Shown here: piece after piece, positions 6,840 to 11,831 of the stretch | Layout of the letters: each line of letters opens with the position of its first letter | Numbering within the stretch: the first letter of the stretch is position 1 | Source of the DNA: Christensenella sp. UBA6345 | Lineage (GTDB): Bacteria > Bacillota > Clostridia > Christensenellales > UBA1242 | Direction of reading: 5' to 3' | Length of the DNA: 11,831 nt | NCBI GenBank assembly: GCA_002437945.1 | Contig: DJSB01000036.1 | Span: forward strand, 1 to 11,831 | The notes under the pieces: model-generated | What the model saw: only the letters and a program-made list of their open reading frames with translations | The model's database searches: none | Told to the model about the DNA's origin: nothing | Program-made: the position numbers and the translations under genes

Positions 6840-6905
6840 TGTTAATTCCCTTCTTTTACTAGATAAGTTTATCATAGTCTAAAGAAATTAACAATGAATT
6901 TTTTT
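6829..6905. promoter_or_regulatory. Long hairpin joining the yunB stop and the desulfurase start codon
   Basis: Seven A (6829-6835) face seven T (6899-6905). CATTGTTAATT (6837-6847) is the perfect complement of AATTAACAATG (6886-6896). TCTTT (6852-6856) pairs with AAAGA (6881-6885), and the interior ACTAGATAA/TTATCATAGT (6858-6866 with 6869-6878) pairs with one bulge. On the minus strand the 3' arm contains the desulfurase ATG and is followed by T7 in codons 2-4, while AGGG of the ribosome binding site is left as a bulge. It could be the yunB terminator, a start-codon clamp on read-through mRNA, or both. Pairing is seen directly; function is inferred. Confidence 0.6.
6866..6894 (-). promoter_or_regulatory. 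Possible promoter of the desulfurase-thiI unit
   Basis: On the minus strand TTGTTA (6889-6894) and TAAACT (6866-6871) are 17 bases apart, each matching the consensus at 4 of 6 positions; TATGAT (6871-6876) is an alternative -10. Either would start transcription inside the hairpin, so the mRNA would lack its 5' arm. The match is weak and rests on the need for a promoter in this short gap. Confidence 0.3.
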
Positions 6906-7575
6906 AATATGGTACAAAGTTTAATAAAGTATCCAAGGTATCGGAATATAAATATACTTCCGGTACTTGTCCTACAATTATACTTTCAGATATTAGAACT
7001 TGACGACTAGTATTATATTTTGTACTAAGTAAAGGCAAAACTATACCAACATTGGCTGATATATTAAGATATATTTTATGATTGGTTTGGTTAATGCCTG
7101 CAGTTTCAAATTGCGAAAGAAAACTACAATTTACTGCACCTATAGGATTAACTTTTAATTTTACTTTTGGCCCTCTGCCCACAAAAAATGGAATACCAGT
7201 AAACGACCCCAAAGGAATACCTATCCCAGCACGTCCATACTCTTCTATTTTATTTTCTGTAGTTTGAGCCAAGTCTTTGCTTAAATTATTAATTTCTAGA
7301 GCATTGGCTTGAATCATACTTATATTACCTAATTCATCTGTAATAATGTTAACCAGATCTTCATAAACAATCGAATTAATAACAACATCAGCAATAGCAC
7401 TATTCATGGCTTTAGTCGCAAGTGCTTTTGATTTTAGTTCAACAGTATCAGCAATTATATTATTAATACTATTTTTAACAACTAAACACCCGCCTAAAAA
7501 TATGATTAATAACAGAAAAATAGTCGTAATTTTCTTTTTATGTTTTTTTATATGAACGCACAATGATTTTATCAT
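6904..7575 (-). CDS. yunB: Sporulation protein YunB
   Basis: YunB is a membrane protein of the sporulation programme (mother-cell, sigma-E regulon in B. subtilis) whose exact activity is not established. A basic N-terminus and one membrane segment (about 16-36) lead to an extracytoplasmic domain. I recognise the family from GIPLGSFTGIPFFVGRGPKV (119-138), NPIGAVNC (143-150) and TAGINQTNHKIYL (158-170). At 223 residues it is somewhat shorter than the B. subtilis protein. LGGC at 27-30 looks lipobox-like but lies within the membrane helix and is probably incidental. There is no clear ribosome binding site before the ATG. CATATAAT, resembling a sigma-E -10, ends only about 7 bases before the ATG, so transcription from it would be nearly leaderless. 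It is 86 bases downstream of spoVAE, with a weak terminator between. Confidence 0.87.
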   Translation of the reverse strand: MIKSLCVHIKKHKKKITTIFLLLIIFLGGCLVVKNSINNIIADTVELKSKALATKAMNSAIADVVINSIVYEDLVNIITDELGNISMIQANALEINNLSKDLAQTTENKIEEYGRAGIGIPLGSFTGIPFFVGRGPKVKLKVNPIGAVNCSFLSQFETAGINQTNHKIYLNISANVGIVLPLLSTKYNTSRQVLISESIIVGQVPEVYLYSDTLDTLLNFVPY

Positions 7576-7623
7576 ATAAAATTATATGAAATTCACTTTA
7601 TTTTTATTACATTACGTAAAAGT

Positions 7624-7643
7624 AAAAATTGATAGCATATCAA
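7624..7643 (-). terminator. Weak intrinsic terminator after the spoVA operon
   Basis: TTGATA (7629-7634) pairs with TATCAA (7638-7643) around a 3-base loop, and on the minus strand the stem runs into five T. It is short, but it lies 18 bases after the spoVAE stop and before yunB, where a forespore unit should be separated from a mother-cell one. Confidence 0.5.
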
Positions 7644-7661
7644 GAATCATTGTATTTAATT

Positions 7662-8033
7662 TTAATATTTTTTAGTCCTACTATTAAATATAAGTGCGAA
7701 TACAAATGCTGACACAACAGCACAAGTAATACCTGCAGCAGTAGCAGTTAAACCACCAGCAAATGCCCCTAAAAATCCCATTTCCTTAACACCTTTAATT
7801 GCACCCCTTGCAAGACTTCTTCCAAACCCTGTTATTGGAACTGTCGCACCTGCTTTTCCAAAATTAACAATAGGTTCATACAATCCAATCGCTTCTAAAA
7901 CAGCACCTATGCAAACAAATAGCACTAATATTCTTGAACTCGTAATTTTTGTTTTTATAATCAATATTTGACCAAGTGTACATATTAATCCACCTACTGC
8001 AAACACTTTTAAATATGTTAAAAACATTTCCAT
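7662..8033 (-). CDS. spoVAE: Stage V sporulation protein AE
   Basis: SpoVAE is one of the core SpoVA membrane proteins needed to load dipicolinic acid into the forespore and release it at germination. The 123-residue protein is almost wholly hydrophobic, with segments at about 5-26, 34-56 and 85-117. It carries GGLICTLGQ (14-22) and AGATVPITGFGRS (61-73). Both motifs recur in SpoVAC from the same operon, as expected of SpoVAC/SpoVAE paralogues. This is the short AEb-type protein. GAAGGAA (8041-8047), 7 bases before the ATG, fixes the start. The spoVAD stop lies only 4 bases upstream, so the two are translationally linked. It is the last gene of the operon. Confidence 0.94.
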   Translation of the reverse strand: MEMFLTYLKVFAVGGLICTLGQILIIKTKITSSRILVLFVCIGAVLEAIGLYEPIVNFGKAGATVPITGFGRSLARGAIKGVKEMGFLGAFAGGLTATAAGITCAVVSAFVFALIFNSRTKKY

Positions 8034-8037
8034 AATA

Positions 8038-9066
8038 TTATTCCTTCTTATCTAAATCTTCACATCTTTCTATAACTACAGCATGGCATACACCTGGTAT
8101 ACTATCTCCTTGTTGACTACTTAATGTACTTAACAATGCTCCTGTAGCAGCAAATAATACATTCTTAAATACTCCTTCATCAAGTTTTTTAATGATATAT
8201 GAATTTAGTATAGACGCACTACAACCACAACCACTACCACCTTGAAAAGACTTTTGACTATTACTAAATATCATTTGCCCACAATCATTATAATTTTTGC
8301 CCAACTTGTATCCGTTATGTTCCATTAAATCCATTAATATTTCAGAACCCAATTTACCTAAATCACCTGTTACAATAAGGTCATAGTCATCTGGACTTGT
8401 TTTTGTATCTTGAAAGTGGCTAATTAATGTGCTCATGGCAGCAGGTGCCATGGCAGCACCCATATTATTGACATCTTTTATTCCATAATCAGTAACTTTC
8501 CCTAAAGTAGCCTTTGTAATCATATGTCCTTTTTTACCTAAACTTAATACTGTACTACCAGCACCAGTAACTGTCCATTGGCTTGTAGGTGGTCTTTGAT
8601 TACCCAATTCTAATGGAAATCTATACTGTCTTTCTGCAGTTGAAAAGTGAGTACCTGTAGCACAAACAACATTATCTCTATATCCACCATCAACAAATGT
8701 AGCACCTATAGCCAAACTTTCTGCCATAGTACTACATGCACCATATACACCTAAAAATGGTCTATCAAAGTGTCTCGCAGTAAATGACGTACTTATAATT
8801 TGATTAAGCAAATCTCCACCTATCATTAAATCAATGTCATTTAAACCTAATTTTGCTACTTTAATTGAATTATCAATTACAAATTCAAGCATTTTTCGTT
8901 CTGCATGTTCAAAAGATTTTTCACCAAACAAATCATCTTTCATTATGTGATGATAATAATCTTTAAATGGTCCATTACCTTCTTTTTCCCCAACAATAGA
9001 ATAATGTCCAATTATTTTTGGCTTATTTTTAAATATGATTGTTTGATCACCGATTTTATTTTTCAT
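8038..9066 (-). CDS. spoVAD: Stage V sporulation protein AD (dipicolinate-binding)
   Basis: SpoVAD is the soluble, inner-membrane-associated SpoVA subunit that binds dipicolinic acid; its fold is that of thiolases/KAS III. Recognisable blocks are MIGGDLLNQI (81-90), the thiolase-like nucleophile-elbow region GVYGACSTMAESL (106-118, C111), NQRPPTSQWTVTGAGS (156-171), YDLIVTGDLGKLG (228-240) and GGSGCGCSAS (276-285). The 342-residue length agrees with B. subtilis SpoVAD (338). The start is ATG 9066, preceded by AAAGGGAA (9071-9078); a TTG at 9084 would add six residues but includes that ribosome binding site. The spoVAC stop overlaps the site, leaving a 10-base gap. No signal peptide or membrane helix is seen. 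Confidence 0.95.
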   Translation of the reverse strand: MKNKIGDQTIIFKNKPKIIGHYSIVGEKEGNGPFKDYYHHIMKDDLFGEKSFEHAERKMLEFVIDNSIKVAKLGLNDIDLMIGGDLLNQIISTSFTARHFDRPFLGVYGACSTMAESLAIGATFVDGGYRDNVVCATGTHFSTAERQYRFPLELGNQRPPTSQWTVTGAGSTVLSLGKKGHMITKATLGKVTDYGIKDVNNMGAAMAPAAMSTLISHFQDTKTSPDDYDLIVTGDLGKLGSEILMDLMEHNGYKLGKNYNDCGQMIFSNSQKSFQGGSGCGCSASILNSYIIKKLDEGVFKNVLFAATGALLSTLSSQQGDSIPGVCHAVVIERCEDLDKKE

Positions 9067-9076
9067 ATATTTCCCT

Positions 9077-9532
9077 TTATACAAATAAGTATATTATTCC
9101 GGTTATAAAACTAATAACCAAGCCACATACAATTACAGGTCCAGCAACAGTGAACATTTTTACACATAGTCCAAAAATAATTCCTTCTTTTTTAAATTCC
9201 ATTGCCGGACTAGTAATTGAGTTAGAAAAGCCCGTAATAGGCACAATTGAACCTGCACCAGCAAAGACACCTATTCGGTCATAAATACCCAATCCTGTCA
9301 ACATACTTGCCAAAAATATTAAGACAATTAACATCCATGTATTGGCTTCTTCCTGTCCCATTGTAGGGAAAATAGCCATTAATGAATCACTTATTCCTTG
9401 TCCTATACAACAAATCAATCCACCTATTAAGAATGCATAAATTAATGTTGGAAATTCCTTTGTCTTTGGTATTTTTGATTCAACATATATATTGTATTGT
9501 TCATCTCTAGTAAGATGTTTTTCTTTTTTCAT
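9077..9532 (-). CDS. spoVAC: Stage V sporulation protein AC
   Basis: SpoVAC is the SpoVA subunit shown in B. subtilis to behave as a mechanosensitive channel for dipicolinate release. It has 151 residues, matching the usual 150. A charged cytoplasmic start (1-26) is followed by membrane segments at about 28-56, 66-92 and 117-150. GGLICCIGQ (37-45) and GAGSIVPITGFSNS (92-105) are the family signature and match blocks in SpoVAE. AAAGGTGA (9537-9544), 4 bases upstream, sets the start. It heads a minimal three-gene operon; spoVAA, spoVAB and spoVAF are absent here, which is the pattern usual in clostridia. In relatives the operon is made by sigma-G; a clear sigma-G promoter was not found. Confidence 0.95.
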   Translation of the reverse strand: MKKEKHLTRDEQYNIYVESKIPKTKEFPTLIYAFLIGGLICCIGQGISDSLMAIFPTMGQEEANTWMLIVLIFLASMLTGLGIYDRIGVFAGAGSIVPITGFSNSITSPAMEFKKEGIIFGLCVKMFTVAGPVIVCGLVISFITGIIYLFV

Positions 9533-9544
9533 ACTCTCACCTTT

Positions 9545-9638
9545 AATTAAGTGTTTACATAAAAATCAATATTTAAACAAAAACTTTTTTGTTTTATAAA
9601 TAATTTAAAATTTTCTATACAAACTAAATTAAAAGTAT
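9545..9638. promoter_or_regulatory. Divergent control region, spoVAC and lipoprotein gene
   Basis: The gap between the two divergent genes is highly AT-rich. It holds a 9-bp inverted repeat with a 2-base centre (AAACAAAAA 9575-9583, TTTTTGTTT 9586-9594). Toward spoVAC, TGTATA (9616-9621) and TATAAA (9593-9598) lie 17 bases apart; the first fits a sigma-G/F type -35 (GYATA) but the second is a poor CATNNTA, so sigma-A is equally possible. Toward the lipoprotein, TATACA (9616-9621) is the best -10 but has no well-spaced -35. Promoter calls here are weak. Confidence 0.3.
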
Positions 9639-9647
9639 GGAGGAATT

Positions 9648-11588
9648 ATGAAAAAGTCAAAAATTATATTAACTTCAATAGTATGCGGAAGTATTCTATT
9701 ATTAGGTTGTACAACAAATAATCAACCATTAAATATAGCAAAATCAATAGATCACAATCTTACAGTATTAACCAATACTATCAATCATCTTGATACTATA
9801 GATAATTCATATTTATCAAATCCAGACATATATCCTATTGTAAAAACTGTCAATGCTCCAGCACCAAGTTCAAACCACAATATACTTGCGAGCAATGATG
9901 AAACAGAAAAAAGTATTGGCAATCACAAAAATAAAATATGCCAGATATCTTTATCATTAAATAGTAATATAGATAGTTATAAAACAAACAATGATACTAA
10001 TTATGAAAATACTCAAGACAATTCTACAATTTACTATTACAACATTGAACCTATAAAATATATGCCTAGATATAATAAAAGCATGGTAGAAAATGATAAC
10101 TATCTTGATGGATATATTAATAAAGTAAGAAATTTATATGCAATAACTAATGATGCGATGGAAGCCAATAATACACTATCAAATTGCAAAACAAATGTTT
10201 TAGATTATTGTGCAGAAATCAAACAATTAAATTATTCTATAGAAGATGGTACATTTGTACCTAATAATCAACAAGTGACAGCATTAAACAATTACATTGA
10301 TGATATAAAAGTGACTATAAAACGCATTAAAAAATGTAATGGTGATTTAACAAATGAAGTTAACACTATTAATAAAAATAATAATGGTGGAATTACTATC
10401 GGTATTGATGTTATCAATAGTAATTATTTAAGTGTTCTTAATCACTTGGATATTAGAATTACTTATTTAAAAAATGCATTAACTACCCTAGAACAAATAC
10501 GAGAAATATTAATAGATGCACAAAATATTGTTTTACAACAAAATAATAACAACATAGACGACACTACTATTCAAGAAGCACCAAATAATGAAATAAACAA
10601 TGAAACCAAAGTTGATAATACAATAGATGAAATACAACAAATAGATGATATTAATAATAATGAAAATAAAAACAATATAGAGAATAATCAAGTTAATAAC
10701 AATAATGAAGAAAATATTAACAACCTTATTATAGATGATAAAATTGATTCAACAATTAATAAAAACAATAGTAATATAGATGGGAATGAAAGCAATAACA
10801 ACATTAAAGATACTGTTTTAATTGACAATAATAATATAACAGAAAGCAATGAAAGTTATGGAAACGATAATATTAACGAAAACAAAGAAATTGATAATAT
10901 AAGCGATAATGGCGATACAATTAAAGAAACCACAGTTATAGAAGAGACTGAAGAAAATAAAAAGAAAACTAATATAGACACTTATCTTAATACTAACAAC
11001 AATCTTGACACATATAAGAAAAACAATAATCAAACTGACAATACTGTTATTAATGACAATAACAATATAACTTATGATGATACAAATATAAATAATAATT
11101 GTGATAATTGTCCACCTATTACAACCTTACCAAATGAATTAAATGGTAATAATAATCTATCATATGGTAATAACTTAAATGGAACAATTCCATTACCTAA
11201 TGATGCAGATAGAATTAATACACCCAACCGAACTTTTCAAAATGGCATAATAACACAAAACAACTTAAATAATGGAGTTAATAATGGTGTCAATGGCAAT
11301 TATACTGGCATGGGTAGTTCTAACAATTATCCTTATGTTGACGGTGATATTAATCGTACCAATAACAATGTGGATACCTATGGTTACAACACTATGATAG
11401 ATATGCTTAATAGAGGAACAGTTAACAATGGTATTAACACATTAAATATAACAGAAGAAGCAAGTTCAAAACCTGCAATGGTTAACACTGATAGTGAAAA
11501 TAATATAGAAAATGTAGATGTCAACGTTATTGAAAACTATGAATTAGAAGAAAAAAATATAGAAACAATAGAAAATGAAGAGATTTAA
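9648..11588 (+). CDS. Asparagine-rich lipoprotein of unknown function
   Basis: I do not recognise the family. The N-terminus is a clear lipoprotein signal: basic MKKSK, a hydrophobic stretch and lipobox LLGC with C21, so the mature protein should be anchored to the outer face of the membrane. Residues about 145-297 look like a mainly helical domain with three cysteines (C180, C188, C230). From about 298 to the end, the chain is low-complexity and dominated by Asn with Asp, Glu, Ile and Thr; it includes an NCDNCPP segment (C485, C488), three [ILV]DTY motifs (443-446, 453-456, 575-578), a Gly/Tyr/Asn-rich part (about 500-590) and an acidic tail. GGAGG (9639-9643), 4 bases before the ATG, sets the start. 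The frame is open for 646 codons, so it is a real gene. A role in the spore or cell envelope is suggested only by its spoVA neighbour. Confidence 0.8.
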   Translation: MKKSKIILTSIVCGSILLLGCTTNNQPLNIAKSIDHNLTVLTNTINHLDTIDNSYLSNPDIYPIVKTVNAPAPSSNHNILASNDETEKSIGNHKNKICQISLSLNSNIDSYKTNNDTNYENTQDNSTIYYYNIEPIKYMPRYNKSMVENDNYLDGYINKVRNLYAITNDAMEANNTLSNCKTNVLDYCAEIKQLNYSIEDGTFVPNNQQVTALNNYIDDIKVTIKRIKKCNGDLTNEVNTINKNNNGGITIGIDVINSNYLSVLNHLDIRITYLKNALTTLEQIREILIDAQNIVLQQNNNNIDDTTIQEAPNNEINNETKVDNTIDEIQQIDDINNNENKNNIENNQVNNNNEENINNLIIDDKIDSTINKNNSNIDGNESNNNIKDTVLIDNNNITESNESYGNDNINENKEIDNISDNGDTIKETTVIEETEENKKKTNIDTYLNTNNNLDTYKKNNNQTDNTVINDNNNITYDDTNINNNCDNCPPITTLPNELNGNNNLSYGNNLNGTIPLPNDADRINTPNRTFQNGIITQNNLNNGVNNGVNGNYTGMGSSNNYPYVDGDINRTNNNVDTYGYNTMIDMLNRGTVNNGINTLNITEEASSKPAMVNTDSENNIENVDVNVIENYELEEKNIETIENEEI

Positions 11589-11595
11589 TAAATGT

Positions 11596-11633
11596 TTAAT
11601 ATTTATTTATAAATTTATAAATTAAAATATTAA
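11596..11633 (+). other. AT-only hairpin after the lipoprotein gene
   Basis: TTAATATTT (11596-11604) pairs with AAATATTAA (11625-11633), and the interior ATTTATAAA/TTTATAAAT (11605-11622) is itself a palindrome. The structure begins 7 bases after the stop and could end or stabilise the transcript, but it contains no G or C and has no T tract after it, so calling it a terminator would be weak. Confidence 0.35.
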
Positions 11634-11671
11634 TTCTACTTCAAATTTAACCATATGATTATTCTACAAAA

Positions 11672-11683
11672 AATATAAACTAT
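11672..11683 (+). repeat. Direct repeat copy 1 (12 bp)
   Basis: AATATAAACTAT here is identical to the last 12 bases of the window, 148 bases further on. The flanking bases differ. The two copies bracket the structured block at 11677-11813. Confidence 0.55.
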
Positions 11684-11761
11684 GTGATCTTGATTTACTC
11701 ACTATGTTTGTAAATCAAGTTGTTAGACACAACACCACAATATCTTGTGGCATCACAGTTT
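11677..11761. other. Potential four-way-junction structured element
   Basis: An outer stem (AAACT plus GTGAT, 11677-11688, with ATCACAGTTT, 11752-11761; a 2-base bulge) closes three inner hairpins. These are CTTGATTTAC/GTAAATCAAG (11689-11698 with 11710-11719, 10 perfect pairs, 11-base loop), TTGT/ACAA (11720-11723 with 11729-11732) and CCACAA/TTGTGG (11735-11740 with 11745-11750, 4-base loop). Almost every base is used. It is not a tRNA: stem lengths and loop sequences do not fit. It may be a structured RNA, a cruciform or part of a mobile or repeated element; strand is undecided. Confidence 0.5.
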
Positions 11762-11772
11762 GAATAAACATC

Positions 11773-11821
11773 AGTTATACGAAAATATTGCTTCGCACTG
11801 CTTTCGTCTAACTTTCGATAA
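11773..11821. other. Second long hairpin with two alternative 3' arms
   Basis: AGTTATACGAAA (11773-11784) pairs with TTTCGTCTAACT (11802-11813): 11 pairs and one mismatch, with a 17-base loop that contains a small TGC/GCA hairpin. The CGAAA part can instead pair with a second TTTCG, extended to TTTCGATAA (11813-11821). The two arms share one base and cannot both pair at once. Confidence 0.45.
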
Positions 11822-11831
11822 TATAAACTAT
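11820..11831 (+). repeat. Direct repeat copy 2 (12 bp), at the window end
   Basis: This is an exact second copy of AATATAAACTAT from 11672-11683. The window stops on its last base, so whether the whole 148-base unit repeats cannot be seen. Confidence 0.55.

Noticed and set aside
6840..6875. Longer cysteine desulfurase starting at 6875
   Set aside because: There is no ribosome binding site upstream, the 12 extra residues are not family-like, and ATG 6839 has GAAGGG at good spacing.
9067..9084. TTG start adding six residues to SpoVAD
   Set aside because: The added codons contain the AAAGGGAA ribosome binding site of the ATG at 9066.
10818..11033. Minus-strand open frame of 71 codons within the lipoprotein gene
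   Set aside because: It is the mirror of Asn/Ile-rich codons, with no ribosome binding site and no recognisable protein.
11677..11761. A second tRNA gene suggested by the cloverleaf-like fold
   Set aside because: The outer stem is 10 bp with a bulge, the next hairpin is 10 bp with an 11-base loop, and there is no T-loop GTTCRA or usable anticodon arm.
11672..11831. CRISPR array
   Set aside because: Only two 12-base copies are seen, 148 bases apart, without repeat-spacer periodicity or cas genes.
11683..11831. Short minus-strand frame of about 18 codons starting near 11770
   Set aside because: It is too short, lacks a ribosome binding site and lies wholly within the structured block.

Overview
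The window reads as a piece of the chromosome of an AT-rich, endospore-forming Firmicute, most likely a clostridial-type gut or anaerobic lineage. The evidence is a compact spoVAC-spoVAD-spoVAE operon and yunB (sporulation genes restricted to endospore formers), a Gram-positive-type RNase Y, a ThiI without a rhodanese domain paired with a cysteine desulfurase, AGGAG-type ribosome binding sites, very AT-rich intergenic DNA and exclusive use of TAA stop codons in all eleven genes. The genus cannot be named from the sequence.

Layout, left to right. A CofE/F420-ligase-family protein (15-1196, minus) and ribonuclease HI (1326-1784, minus) come first. They are followed by a divergent tRNA-Trp(CCA) with a near-consensus promoter and its own terminator (1855-2016, plus) and a uracil-DNA-glycosylase-superfamily gene (2052-2606, plus). 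A bidirectional terminator separates this from RNase Y (2717-4315, minus), which has a consensus promoter and a structured leader of about 117 nt. Next, all on the minus strand and read from right to left, come spoVAC-spoVAD-spoVAE (9532 to 7662), yunB (7575 to 6904), and cysteine desulfurase plus thiI (6839 to 4533). Divergent from spoVAC is a 646-residue asparagine-rich lipoprotein (9648-11588, plus) of unknown function. The last 243 bases carry no gene but hold several strong inverted repeats and a 12-bp direct repeat that recurs at the very end of the window.

How the genes work together. Cysteine desulfurase and ThiI form a two-gene unit that should supply sulfur for 4-thiouridine in tRNA and possibly for thiamine. 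The tRNA-Trp in the same window has the U8 that ThiI modifies. The SpoVA proteins move dipicolinic acid into the forespore and out again at germination; YunB is a mother-cell sporulation protein. RNase Y, RNase HI and the UDG-family protein are RNA/DNA housekeeping.

The parts that established annotation does not explain are: (i) the 3' terminal non-coding block (11672-11831), with a potential four-way-junction fold, a second long hairpin with two competing partners, and flanking direct repeats 148 bases apart; (ii) a long, nearly continuous hairpin (6829-6905) running from the yunB stop codon to codon 4 of the cysteine desulfurase gene, embedding its start codon; and (iii) the Asn-rich lipoprotein, whose C-terminal half is prion-like in composition and carries a recurring DTY motif.
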